From the NCBI GenBank assembly GCA_947179325.1, contig CAMXAU010000012.1, forward strand, positions 20,756-84,755: DNA of 64,000 nt. Direction: 5' to 3'. The notes beneath the pieces were generated by a model. The model had not been told where the DNA came from, did no database searches, and was given only the letters and a program-made list of their open reading frames with translations. The translations under genes and the position numbers were made by a program. This document shows, piece after piece, positions 1 through 9,631 of this stretch. Numbering within the stretch: the stretch's first letter is position 1; every line of letters begins with the position of its first letter. Source of the DNA: an uncultured Bacteroidales bacterium (GTDB taxonomy: Bacteria > Bacteroidota > Bacteroidia > Bacteroidales > UBA932).

Positions 1-777
1 AGCACAAGGTTCAGGCCGGAAGCCGGGGTCCTCCAGTCATGGAATACGGACAGGGGATGGCAGGCGGAAAGAGGCTGGACTTGCCCTGTAATCATCGACA
101 ACATGATGAACCTTGAACTCCTTTTCAAGGTAAGTGAGATGACAGGAGACCAGAGGTTCCGTGATATCGCGGTCAGCCATGCCGACAAGACCCTTGAGAA
201 CCACTACCGTCCTGATTTCAGCACATATCATGTCGTTGACTACGACCTTTGCACAGGAGCTGTCCTGGGGCGCTGCACAGCCCAGGGATATTCGGATGAT
301 TCCGCGTGGGCGCGTGGGCAGGCATGGTCAATATACGGATTTACCGTGGCATACAGGTTTACCGGTGACCAGAAGTATCTTGACAGGGCCGAGAATGTGG
401 CTGCCTATCTTTTCTCGCATCCGGCTATGCCTGAGGACCTCGTTCCTTATTGGGACTTTGACGCCCCTGATATCCCTGATGCATGTAAGGATGTCTCTTC
501 TGCTGCAATCATTGCATCCGCTCTCTATGAATTGAGCTATCTGGCGGACAACGCCGGCTATAAGGAGACTGCCGACAAGATTGTGGAGTCGCTTTCCGGT
601 CCTGCCTACAGGGCAGAGCAGGGTACAAATGGAGGATTTATCCTGATGCATTCTGTGGGAAGCATCCCGCACGGAAGCAATGTGGATGTTCCGCTGAACT
701 ATGCTGACTATTATTTCCTTGAGGCACTTGTCAGGAAAGGGCGGATTGAGAACGGCCTTGCTCCTGTAGAAAAATAA
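1..777 (+). CDS. Glycoside hydrolase family 88-type unsaturated glucuronyl hydrolase, 5' truncated by window edge
   Basis: Frame 1 is open from base 1 (STRFRPEAGVLQSWNTDRGWQAERGWTCPVIIDNMMNLELLF...), so the ORF-track start at 103 is internal. Motifs VIIDNMMNLELL and GYSDDSAWARGQAWSIYGF are GH88-like. Adjacent to a PL8 gene. Confidence 0.9.
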   Translation, partial: STRFRPEAGVLQSWNTDRGWQAERGWTCPVIIDNMMNLELLFKVSEMTGDQRFRDIAVSHADKTLENHYRPDFSTYHVVDYDLCTGAVLGRCTAQGYSDDSAWARGQAWSIYGFTVAYRFTGDQKYLDRAENVAAYLFSHPAMPEDLVPYWDFDAPDIPDACKDVSSAAIIASALYELSYLADNAGYKETADKIVESLSGPAYRAEQGTNGGFILMHSVGSIPHGSNVDVPLNYADYYFLEALVRKGRIENGLAPVEK

Positions 778-787
778 AACCATAACA

Positions 788-3700
788 ATGTCAAGACAAT
801 TATTGCTTGTTTTTATTGCCGTGGCCCTGTGTGTGCCGATGGCATTGAAGGCTGACAATGTTGACTTCCACACATCAAGGGATGTGCTCTCTTTTGAAGA
901 GGGCACATCCCCTGTTGTTGCTGGAAAGAAAAGCCGGGTCAGCATATCTGATTACCACTCAAAGCTGGGAAGCCATTCACTCAAGTGGGAGTGGTCCGGG
1001 AAAGGTGCATCCCTGAGCATTCCAGCCGCGGTGCCATACCTGAAAGAGAACCCGAATCCGGCCGAGACATCCGTCTCCTCGTTCGTCTTCTGGATATATT
1101 CACCGGAAGCACTGCCTGGCTCAGTGCGCTTTTCTTTCCTGAAAGAAGGCAGGGAATGCTGCCATTTCGACTATAGGCTGGGATTCACCGGCTGGCGCGG
1201 GGCATGGGTGGCGTTTGACCGTGACATGGAAGGGACTCCGGAGGAAGGCATGGACGAGGTCCGTATCACGGCTCCGGATGAGGCCAGGAAAGGAAGTCTC
1301 TACCTTGACGGGGTCATACTGTCTTCATTCCAGGACGTCAGATATCACACACCGGACTGGCAGGCTCCATATATAAATAAAGAGACCACGTCCCACTGGC
1401 TCGTGCTTGACAAGAGCTGGAATACGGTGCTGGATATACCGCAAAAGCCTGTACTTGAGGAAAGTGACATAAAGGATATGGACAAGGTCATGGAGCGTTT
1501 CGTGGAACTCGTAGTCTCTGGAAAGAAGCCGATGGGAATTGAAAAGCTCCGCAGCATATACGACAGCTATGGCTTCGGCCACAATCCGGACGGAACATTG
1601 CGCGGGAAGCCAATATTCTTTACACGCTATGGCGAGACTTTCATAAATCTCGGGATAAAGGATGCTTCAAGGCGTTTCTCTGATAATGGGCAGCTGCTCA
1701 TGCAGATAAATGACAACCTTTTCCATATGGCAGTCTCCTGGTACCGTTCACGGGATGTTGAGGAAAGGGATGCCATAGCCTCCATGTACGTTGACCTGAC
1801 CAGGCTCCTTCTTGACCAGGGGTTCGCGGCCGGGAGCGGACAGGGGACACTCCATCATCTCGGATACAGCATGAGGAATTTCTATACTGCGCCTGTGATA
1901 ATGCGTGATGTGCTTGCTGAGGCGGGCCTGCTTGGTGAGGTGCAGAAAGCCATGGAGTGGTTCTCCGGTGTCGGTGAGGTCAAGGCGGCCCCGGAAGTGC
2001 CCGGCATGGATATAGACGCTTTCAACACTTCCCTTATGGGGCGTGTCGCATCGTTGCTTGTAATGGATGACACTCCTTATAAATATGCCTATATGCAGGC
2101 ACTTTCAAGATGGATTGACAATGGCTTCAGGTATACTGGAGGCACAATGCCGTGCTTCAAGACCGACGGCACTGTCTTTCATCACAGGAAAGCCTATCCG
2201 GCATATGCTACCGGCGGCTTTGACGGTGCTGTGAATGCGGTCTGGATGCTGAGCCGTACCTCTTTTGCGGTCTCCCGGCGCGGGCATGAAATCCTCAAGA
2301 GGGCTTTGCTGGAGATGCGCTTCTATTGCAACAAGGCTTCTTTCCCCCTTGCTATGTCAGGAAGGCATCCTGACGGAAAGGGCGCGCTCATCCCGCGCCA
2401 GTATTCGCTCCTCGCGGACGCCGGCTCTCCTGACGGGATGGAGCCGATAGACCGTGACCTTGCTGCCGCCTATCTCCGCCTTAACGGTGCAAAGGGGGCA
2501 TGGGCAAAGAAATTCATGGATGCCGGAATCACGGCAGAAGCTGCTCCTTGCGGCAGCCGGGCCTATGGATATAACTCCTCCCTGTCTCACCGCCAGGGGG
2601 AGTGGCTTGTGACGTTTGCCGGGCATAGCCGCTATCTGTGGGCGACGGAGACATACGTGGGGGCTAACCATTACGGGCGTTATCTCACGCATGGAAGCAT
2701 GCAGATACTGTCGGACAAGGAGCCTGATATAGACAGCTTCGGCAGCGGATACCAGGTTGACGGCTGGGACTGGTGCCATATCCCTGGCACAACAGCGGCA
2801 GATATACCGATGGAGGAGATGAAGGCCAATATCCTCAATGTGGATGAATATTCAGGATATGAGGAAATGCTCCTGTCCGATGAGTGGTTTGCCGGAGGAG
2901 TTACACACAAGGGTGTGTCCGGCGCATATTCAATGAAACTGCATGAACATGACAAATACAATGGAAGCCTGCGTGCGCGCAAGTCTTTCTTTGCCTTCGG
3001 TGACAGGATCGTGGCATTAGGCTCTGACCTTGAGAACTCTCTTGAAGGATCGGAGCTGCACACAACGCTTTTCCAGGAAACCATCGGTCCGGACGACGTC
3101 ATCTTTGTCAATGGAGAAAAGGTCATGGAGAACGGGTTCCGTGGCGAATATTACGGCAACACGGTAATTGTGAACCGTCTTGGGAATGCCTATCTTGTAC
3201 GTGACGCGGATGTCGTGGTCACCAGGGGTGTACAGCATTCTCTGCATGAGGAGACAGACGCTCCGACGCAAGGATGCTTCGAGAAGGCATATATCTGCCA
3301 TGGCGGGATTGTCGGCAAAGATCTCACGGGGACCAGGGACAGCTATGAATATATGGTCGCGGTGCATCCGTCAGAGGAAGAGCTTGCAGGATATGTTGAT
3401 GTGCTCCCTTATTCTGTAGTCAGATGCGACAGCCATGTGCATCATGTTGTTGACCGGTCCGGCATAAATGCCTGCGCTGTGTTCGAGGAAGCCGACCTTG
3501 AAGGGACAGTCTGCCATTCTACTCCTGCAATGCTCATGTACAGTATAGACGCAGATGGAATCCTTACGCTCAGCGCAAGCAATCCAGACCTGGCCTTGTA
3601 TGAAGGTGCCTCTGACGAGATGTTTGACGAGGACGGCAAGAGGGTGGAGCGGAGCGTGTACGGCAGGACGTGGATTGACAACCCTTGCGGGCAGACCTAT

Positions 3701-3847
3701 GTCACAGTCACCCTTGACGGTGCCTGGGAGATATGCGGGCCTGTGACAGCCGATGCCAGTCTCTCATATTCAGGAGGGAAGACCATGATCGAACTGTGTA
3801 CGTCCGAGGCCCGGACAGAGGAGATGACACTTTCACGTAAAGACTGA
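788..3847 (+). CDS. Polysaccharide lyase family 8, chondroitin (sulfate) ABC lyase-like, secreted
   Basis: 1019 aa with signal peptide (MSRQLLLVFIAVALCVPMALKA). Lyase_N-like beta-sandwich start, then ANHYGRYLTHGSMQIL and GWDWCHIPGTTA, typical of PL8 chondroitin ABC lyases. Confidence 0.88.
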   Translation: MSRQLLLVFIAVALCVPMALKADNVDFHTSRDVLSFEEGTSPVVAGKKSRVSISDYHSKLGSHSLKWEWSGKGASLSIPAAVPYLKENPNPAETSVSSFVFWIYSPEALPGSVRFSFLKEGRECCHFDYRLGFTGWRGAWVAFDRDMEGTPEEGMDEVRITAPDEARKGSLYLDGVILSSFQDVRYHTPDWQAPYINKETTSHWLVLDKSWNTVLDIPQKPVLEESDIKDMDKVMERFVELVVSGKKPMGIEKLRSIYDSYGFGHNPDGTLRGKPIFFTRYGETFINLGIKDASRRFSDNGQLLMQINDNLFHMAVSWYRSRDVEERDAIASMYVDLTRLLLDQGFAAGSGQGTLHHLGYSMRNFYTAPVIMRDVLAEAGLLGEVQKAMEWFSGVGEVKAAPEVPGMDIDAFNTSLMGRVASLLVMDDTPYKYAYMQALSRWIDNGFRYTGGTMPCFKTDGTVFHHRKAYPAYATGGFDGAVNAVWMLSRTSFAVSRRGHEILKRALLEMRFYCNKASFPLAMSGRHPDGKGALIPRQYSLLADAGSPDGMEPIDRDLAAAYLRLNGAKGAWAKKFMDAGITAEAAPCGSRAYGYNSSLSHRQGEWLVTFAGHSRYLWATETYVGANHYGRYLTHGSMQILSDKEPDIDSFGSGYQVDGWDWCHIPGTTAADIPMEEMKANILNVDEYSGYEEMLLSDEWFAGGVTHKGVSGAYSMKLHEHDKYNGSLRARKSFFAFGDRIVALGSDLENSLEGSELHTTLFQETIGPDDVIFVNGEKVMENGFRGEYYGNTVIVNRLGNAYLVRDADVVVTRGVQHSLHEETDAPTQGCFEKAYICHGGIVGKDLTGTRDSYEYMVAVHPSEEELAGYVDVLPYSVVRCDSHVHHVVDRSGINACAVFEEADLEGTVCHSTPAMLMYSIDADGILTLSASNPDLALYEGASDEMFDEDGKRVERSVYGRTWIDNPCGQTYVTVTLDGAWEICGPVTADASLSYSGGKTMIELCTSEARTEEMTLSRKD

Positions 3848-3858
3848 AGTCCTGGTAT

Positions 3859-4773
3859 TCATTCCTGGCTTCCGCCATATATGCTTAAGGCCTTTGCTGC
3901 TTCTGCGGCAAAGGCTTTCCTTATGTTTTCCGGTGATATTATCTCTATCCTGTTCCCCAGCCTCCACAGGTCCATCATCAGATTTGTATTGGGGCATACA
4001 TATATGGAGAAGATGACATCCTCTCCGTCTTTCCCTATCTCTTTCTGGGAACTGTGCAGAGGGAGGTCCCTGAGGTATCCGGCCTCTTTGGCTGATGCCT
4101 TGAGCATGATCTCGCATGGCTTGTCGTCAGACAGGTATACTCCATAGCTTGTCGCGAAAAGGGTGTCTACATCGAAATCCTCAGGCATCCTGAACTCATT
4201 GCCTGTTGTCGTGAGGCCTGTTATCCTGTCAAGGCCGTATACCCTGACTGCATCTTTCTCCATGCAGTGTGCCACAAGGTACCATCTCCTTGCGGATTCC
4301 TTTATCGCGTATGGCCTCAGCGTGTATTCCGCAGCCTTTCCTGAGGATGTGTATTTACGGTAGCCTATCCTGATCTCGCTTCCGTCGAGCATCGCGTCCA
4401 TTATGGATGTGAGATGCCTGTGCCCTGACGGTATGTCCTCGACTGAGACCCGTCCTGACAGACGCTCCTTGCCGAGCGAAAGGATGTTGTTGACAGTGAA
4501 TGTGTTTATCAGCCACGCGGCAGCGGCGTTCCCGTCGGCGACATCATCGGAATATTTTACGTAGTACCTGTTGCTGCTCCTGTTGCATTCGATCTTTATC
4601 CCGAATGCGTCATCTATGGCGGTCCTGTGGTTGTTGAAGGTACGGCGTGAATAGCCTGTGCCGAACCTGTTCTCCCATTTTCTGCATATCTCTTCAATGG
4701 ACAGCCCCCTGTCGGAAGCCTTGACGAATGTCTGTATAAGCCAGATGTATTTCTGCAGCAGCTCTGAAACCAT
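3859..4773 (-). CDS. WYL-domain transcriptional regulator
   Basis: 304 aa. N-terminal HTH-like region; C-terminal IRIGYRKYTSSGKAAEYTLRPYAIKESARRWYLVAHC pattern typical of WYL proteins. Confidence 0.85.
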   Translation of the reverse strand: MVSELLQKYIWLIQTFVKASDRGLSIEEICRKWENRFGTGYSRRTFNNHRTAIDDAFGIKIECNRSSNRYYVKYSDDVADGNAAAAWLINTFTVNNILSLGKERLSGRVSVEDIPSGHRHLTSIMDAMLDGSEIRIGYRKYTSSGKAAEYTLRPYAIKESARRWYLVAHCMEKDAVRVYGLDRITGLTTTGNEFRMPEDFDVDTLFATSYGVYLSDDKPCEIMLKASAKEAGYLRDLPLHSSQKEIGKDGEDVIFSIYVCPNTNLMMDLWRLGNRIEIISPENIRKAFAAEAAKALSIYGGSQE

Positions 4774-4789
4774 GATGATTGTCGAATTT

Positions 4790-6952
4790 TTAACTTATTT
4801 TGCTGTAGTCGCGTGTGCGGTATTTGTCCTTGCGTAGCTCCTCGCGCAGCTGGGCGTTCCTGTCTGCGGACAGACCTGGGTCCTGGTCCAGGATTGACTC
4901 GGCGTATACGCGTGCGTCATTCAGCATTATTCCGTCCTTTGCAAGCGAGGCTATGTTCAGCGAGATCGGAAGTCCGCTCTGCTGTGTGCCCTCGATGTCT
5001 CCGGGGCCTCTCATCTTCATGTCTTCCTCTGCCAGCTCGAAACCGTTTTCTGTTGCGCACATCAGCTCTATCCTGTGCCTGGACTCCTTGCTCAGCCTGC
5101 TTCCTGTCATGAGTATGCAGTATGACTTCTCAGAGCCTCGCCCGACGCGTCCCCTGAGCTGGTGCAGCTGGCTAAGGCCGAAGCGTTCCGCACTCTCGAT
5201 CACCATCACCGAGGCGTTCGGTACATCTACACCCACCTCGATCACGGACGTGGCGACGAGGATGTTGGCTCTCCCGGACGAAAAGGCGTCCATGTTGAAA
5301 TTCTTGTCCTCGTTGCTCTGCTTGCCGTGCACTATCGCTGTCTTGTAGGGAGGGAACGGGAATGCCTGCACTATCTGCTCGTATCCGCTCTCGAGGTTCT
5401 TGTAGTCCATCTTCTCGCTTTCAAAGATAAGCGGATAGACCACGAAGACCTGTCTCCCGAGGGCAATCTGGTCTTTCATGAACTTGTAAAGCGCAGGACG
5501 TCTGCCCTCGAATGCGTGCATCGTCTGCACAGGCTTCCTGCCTGGCGGCAGCTCATCTATCACCGAGACGTCAAGGTCACCGTACAGTGTCATCGCCAAA
5601 GTGCGCGGGATCGGTGTGGCTGTCATCACAAGGACGTGCGGAGGGATTCCGCATGACGACTTGGCCCAAAGCTTCGCCCTCTGCTCGACACCGAACCTGT
5701 GCTGCTCGTCTATTATGGCGAGGCCGAGATTCCGGAAGATTACATTGTCTTCAATAAGGGCATGCGTCCCTACGATTATGCTGATGGACCCGTCTTCCAG
5801 GCCAGAGTGGATCTCCCTGCGCTCGGCGGCGCGGCTGCTGCCGGTCAGCAGGGCGGCCTTGACCCCGGTAGGGGCAAGGTATCTCGATATGTTCTTGTAG
5901 TGCTGCTGCGCGAGGACTTCTGTCGGAGCCATGATGCACGACTGGTAGCCGTTCCCGTATGCGATAAGTGCGCAGAGGACTGCCACCATGGTCTTGCCGC
6001 TGCCGACATCTCCCTGCAGGAGCCTGTTCATCTGATGCCCGCTCTTCATGTCCTCCCTCATTTCCCTGATGACCCTTTTCTGTGCGCCTGTAAGCTGGAA
6101 CGGGATTGATTCATAGCAGATGTTGAATGCATCTCCGACCTTTGGCATCGGTATCCCGTGCATGTTTCTGCTCCTTACATATTTCTGCTTCAGCAATGAC
6201 AGCTGGAGGTAGAACAGTTCCTCGAACTTGAGCCTGTACCTGGCTTTCTCAAGGGCGGCCAGGTCAATTGGGAAATGGATGTTCCTCAGTGCATAGTGCA
6301 GTGGTACAAGGCCTTTCTCCTTCATTACGTATCCCGGGAGGCTTTCCCTGATTTCAGGCAGCACGGCATTGAGCGCTGCCGCCATCATCTTGTTCATGGC
6401 CTTGCCTGTGATCCCTCCGTTCTTGAGCCTTTCCGTGCTTGGATATACTCCGGTCATGGAGCCATTTACCGTATATTGCCCCGGCTTGCTGTCGCCCGGT
6501 GCGTCAACCTCGGGATGCACAATGTTGATTCTCCCGTTGAATGATGCCGGCTTCCCGAAGAATATGTACTCGCTTCCTTCGGAGAGCTTACCGTACATCC
6601 ACTTGATTCCCTTGAAGAATACGGCCTCTATTTCTCCGCTGCCGTCTGATATTATCACGGACAGGCGCCTGACCATGTTGAATTTTATCTCTTTCCCCTC
6701 AGCGGCCTCCATGGGTCCGCCAGTGCCGATTAGCGTGCGCTTTACGACCTTTGCCTTTATCTGGACATATGCCATGTCAGGACGTATCTCTGATATGCGT
6801 ATTATGCTGCTCCTGTCGATGTACCTCGTGGGATATATCCTGACAAGGTCGCCGAATGTGCGTACTCCAAGCTCCTTTTCGAGAAGTTCGGCTCTCTTGG
6901 GCCCTACGCCCGGCAGATATTTTATTTCGCTTTCAAGCTGGCTCAGTGACAT
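4790..6952 (-). CDS. recG: ATP-dependent DNA helicase RecG
   Basis: 720 aa. GDVGSGKTMVA (Walker A), DEQHRFGVEQR, MTATPIPRTLAMTLYGDLDVSVIDELPPGR and QLRGRVGRG motifs. Confidence 0.97.
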   Translation of the reverse strand: MSLSQLESEIKYLPGVGPKRAELLEKELGVRTFGDLVRIYPTRYIDRSSIIRISEIRPDMAYVQIKAKVVKRTLIGTGGPMEAAEGKEIKFNMVRRLSVIISDGSGEIEAVFFKGIKWMYGKLSEGSEYIFFGKPASFNGRINIVHPEVDAPGDSKPGQYTVNGSMTGVYPSTERLKNGGITGKAMNKMMAAALNAVLPEIRESLPGYVMKEKGLVPLHYALRNIHFPIDLAALEKARYRLKFEELFYLQLSLLKQKYVRSRNMHGIPMPKVGDAFNICYESIPFQLTGAQKRVIREMREDMKSGHQMNRLLQGDVGSGKTMVAVLCALIAYGNGYQSCIMAPTEVLAQQHYKNISRYLAPTGVKAALLTGSSRAAERREIHSGLEDGSISIIVGTHALIEDNVIFRNLGLAIIDEQHRFGVEQRAKLWAKSSCGIPPHVLVMTATPIPRTLAMTLYGDLDVSVIDELPPGRKPVQTMHAFEGRRPALYKFMKDQIALGRQVFVVYPLIFESEKMDYKNLESGYEQIVQAFPFPPYKTAIVHGKQSNEDKNFNMDAFSSGRANILVATSVIEVGVDVPNASVMVIESAERFGLSQLHQLRGRVGRGSEKSYCILMTGSRLSKESRHRIELMCATENGFELAEEDMKMRGPGDIEGTQQSGLPISLNIASLAKDGIMLNDARVYAESILDQDPGLSADRNAQLREELRKDKYRTRDYSKIS

Positions 6953-7015
6953 GGCATGGGATATGTGTTATAAATCTTGTAAGGCATATATCACACAAAA
7001 GTACTAAAAATATCT

Positions 7016-7023
7016 TATCTTTG
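7016..7023 (+). promoter_or_regulatory. Bacteroidetes -7 box TATCTTTG upstream of pdxA
   Basis: Matches TAnnTTTG, about 90 bp upstream of pdxA in the recG/pdxA divergent region. Confidence 0.5.
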
Positions 7024-7116
7024 CAGACTTGTGCCGTAAAGAACCGGGTCATGGCCTGATGAAAGCACCGGCAGCGCTGCAGGACGCAGCGGAATGAATA
7101 TATTAAATTAATAGAT

Positions 7117-8202
7117 ATGCGAAAGAAATTAGTCGTAGGAATAACACAGGGCGATGGCAATGGCATCGGCTATGAAGTCATAATCAAGGCACTGGCCGAT
7201 GAAAGGATGCTTGATATGTGCACTCCGGTCATATATGGCTCATCAAAGATCTTCGGATTCTACCGTAAGCAGATACATAATATTGAGCAGCAGGTCAACA
7301 CGAATGTGATCTCCTCGGCAAGGGACGTGCACCAGAAGAGGATAAATATCGTGAACTGCCTTCCGGACAATGTCTTTGTTGAGCCGGGGCAGCCTACAGC
7401 GGAATCGGCGAAGTCGGCCATGACATCCCTTAAATGCGCTGTGGAGGACATAAAGAACGGGTATATCGATGTGCTCGTGACAGCCCCTATCAACAAGCGT
7501 GCAATGGTCAACGAGGGGTTCGGCTATACTGGACACACTGAATATCTGGAGCAGGAATTCGGGGTGGACGAAGTCGCGATGATCATGGTCTGCGACCAGC
7601 TGAAGGTCGGTGTCGTCACCGGACATATCCCGTTGAAGGAAGTGACGGCCAAGCTTTCCAAGGAACTTATCCTGAAGAAGCTCAGGCTCATGACGGAGTC
7701 GCTGGAGAGGGATTTCGGGATCCATAGCCCGAAGATTGCGGTCCTTGGCCTGAATCCGCATTGCGGAGATGGCGGGCTTCTCGGCGATGAGGAGCAGCAG
7801 ATCATACTTCCTGCCGTGCAGGAGGCTGTAGAGGACGGGATCATGGCCTTCGGACCATATTCTCCGGACGGTTTCTTCGGTCTTGGCAACTATAATAAAT
7901 ACGATGCAGTCCTGGCCATGTACCATGACCAGGGGCTGACGCCTTTCAAGGCCCTGGCGTTCGAGCTTGGTGTGAACTATACTGCAGGACTTCCTATTGT
8001 AAGGACATCTCCGGACCACGGGACTGCCTACGAGATGGCGGGGCGCGACCTTGCTGATCCGCGCTCAATGATATCCTCTATATATACGGCAATCGACATC
8101 TACAACCACAGGCTTGACTATGATGACCTTCAGGCCGGGAAGATGACGGTCAAGATGCCTGACACTGAAATCAGGCCACGTGGCGGACGCATTATAGAGT
8201 AG
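7117..8202 (+). CDS. pdxA: 4-hydroxythreonine-4-phosphate dehydrogenase
   Basis: 361 aa. GITQGDGNGIGYEVI start, VTAPINKRAM, YHDQGLTPFKALAFELGVNYTAGLPIVRTSPDHGTAYEMAG. Confidence 0.95.
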   Translation: MRKKLVVGITQGDGNGIGYEVIIKALADERMLDMCTPVIYGSSKIFGFYRKQIHNIEQQVNTNVISSARDVHQKRINIVNCLPDNVFVEPGQPTAESAKSAMTSLKCAVEDIKNGYIDVLVTAPINKRAMVNEGFGYTGHTEYLEQEFGVDEVAMIMVCDQLKVGVVTGHIPLKEVTAKLSKELILKKLRLMTESLERDFGIHSPKIAVLGLNPHCGDGGLLGDEEQQIILPAVQEAVEDGIMAFGPYSPDGFFGLGNYNKYDAVLAMYHDQGLTPFKALAFELGVNYTAGLPIVRTSPDHGTAYEMAGRDLADPRSMISSIYTAIDIYNHRLDYDDLQAGKMTVKMPDTEIRPRGGRIIE

Positions 8203-8697
8203 GTGATGGAAGGGAATCCTGTGAAACCGCCCATCTTCCTCTACACGGACGGGGCTTCAAGCGGAAATCCGGGGCCTGGAGGATATGGGGCCGTATTGAA
8301 ATGCGCCGGGAGGGAGCTTGAACTTTCCGGCGGCTTTTCGCTGACTACCAACAACCGTATGGAGCTTCTTGCCGTGATAAAGGGGCTTGAGGCCATCAGG
8401 TGGAGCAATGCCGAGGTGCATGTCTACAGTGACTCTTCATATGTCGTGAAGGCTGTCAATGAAGGCTGGCTCTTCAACTGGGAGAGGAACGGCTTTGCCA
8501 AGGCAAAGAATCCTGACCTATGGAAAAGGTTCCTCGGGCTTTACAGACATCACCGGGTGTCATTCCATTGGATAAAGGGCCATGCAGGGCATCCGGAGAA
8601 TGAGAGGTGTGACCGCCTGGCTGTCGCCGCCGGGGCAGGTGCAGTCGCAGCTGGCAGGCCGCTTCCCGATGACCCCGGATTCACTCCGGGAGCATGA
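8203..8697 (+). CDS. rnhA: Ribonuclease HI (GTG at 8203 or ATG at 8206)
   Basis: YTDGASSGNPGPGGYGAVLK, NNRMELLAVIKGLEA, YSDSSYVVKAVNEGW, WIKGHAGHPENERCDRLA. Confidence 0.95.
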   Translation: MMEGNPVKPPIFLYTDGASSGNPGPGGYGAVLKCAGRELELSGGFSLTTNNRMELLAVIKGLEAIRWSNAEVHVYSDSSYVVKAVNEGWLFNWERNGFAKAKNPDLWKRFLGLYRHHRVSFHWIKGHAGHPENERCDRLAVAAGAGAVAAGRPLPDDPGFTPGA

Positions 8698-8730
8698 CTG
8701 TGCGGGCTATAATAAACTGACTGATTTAAT

Positions 8731-8761
8731 TTTGTATATTATACAAATAAACCTATCTTTG
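8731..8761 (+). promoter_or_regulatory. Promoter of the exopolysaccharide operon: TTTG (-33, 8731-8734) and TATCTTTG (-7, 8754-8761), 19-nt spacing
   Basis: Both Bacteroidetes sigma-70 elements are present at expected spacing, 25 bp before the OPX gene. Confidence 0.7.
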
Positions 8762-8766
8762 CAAAA

Positions 8767-9603
8767 TTGATTAAAATAAGGAATATGAAGCTTTTTTCTG
8801 GTTTTCTCAAGGCGGCTGTGATGGCTGTCCTGCTGTTTTTTGTGGCATCGTGCTCCACATATAAGAAAATCAATTATCTGCAGGATCTCAAACCGGATTC
8901 TCCAGAGGCCATTGCTATCAACAAGGGAATCCTGATCCAGCCAAAGGACATGATCTCCGTTGTCGTGTCAAGCAGGAATCCCGAGCTTGCCGCAATGTTC
9001 AATCTGCCTGTAGTCTCATACCAGGCCGGTGCCGAGATTACCGGTGGAACCTCTTCACAGCAGAGGCTCATGGGATATGTCGTTGACAACAACGGCAATA
9101 TCGATTTCCCGATACTCGGTGAGATTGAGGTGGCAGGAATGACAAGGTGGGAGCTCTCCAAGAAGATAAAGAAGATGCTCATAGACCAGAACTATATCAA
9201 GGACCCTGTGGTTACCGTCCAGTTCATGAATTTCAAGGTCACCGTCATCGGTGAAGTCTCGCGTCCGAATACATATTCCATCGAAGGTGACAAGATCACC
9301 ATCCTTGAGGCCCTGAGCCTTGCGGGTGACCTGACCATTTTCGGACAGAGGGATAATGTCGCTGTCATCAGGGAGCAGAACGGCGAGAGGGTGATCCATC
9401 AGCTCGACCTTCGCTCAGTGGAGCTTTTCAATTCCCCTGCGTACTATCTCCAGCAGAATGACGTTGTCTACGTTACTCCGAATACGGTGCGTGCAGGACA
9501 GTCTACCATCAATGAGAACAACCTCAAGTCTGTCAGCATGTGGGTGACCATATCGTCATTCCTTGCTACTTTGGCTACGCTGATAATTACGGCTACTAAT
9601 TAA
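8767..9603 (+). CDS. Outer-membrane polysaccharide export (OPX/Wza-like) lipoprotein
   Basis: 278 aa. Lipobox VASCSTY; PKDMISVVVSSRNPELA; IDFPILGEIEVAGMTRWELSKKIK; SLBB-type VIGEVSRPNTYSIEGDKITILEALSLAGDLT; C-terminal TM helix. Likely start ATG 8785 (MKLFSGFLKAAVMAVLLFF). Confidence 0.9.
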   Translation: MIKIRNMKLFSGFLKAAVMAVLLFFVASCSTYKKINYLQDLKPDSPEAIAINKGILIQPKDMISVVVSSRNPELAAMFNLPVVSYQAGAEITGGTSSQQRLMGYVVDNNGNIDFPILGEIEVAGMTRWELSKKIKKMLIDQNYIKDPVVTVQFMNFKVTVIGEVSRPNTYSIEGDKITILEALSLAGDLTIFGQRDNVAVIREQNGERVIHQLDLRSVELFNSPAYYLQQNDVVYVTPNTVRAGQSTINENNLKSVSMWVTISSFLATLATLIITATN

Positions 9604-9631
9604 ATAAGAATTATCTACAAACATAGATTCT

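Noticed and set aside
328-945. 205-aa minus-strand ORF
   Set aside because: Antisense to GH88/PL8; low-complexity His/Cys/Arg-rich shadow frame.
5162-5656. 164-aa plus-strand ORF (and 4815-5348, 5699-6109, 6369-7007)
   Set aside because: Antisense to recG, a certain gene; typical shadow ORFs with unlikely composition.
7243-8019. 258-aa minus-strand ORF
   Set aside because: Antisense to pdxA; shadow frame.
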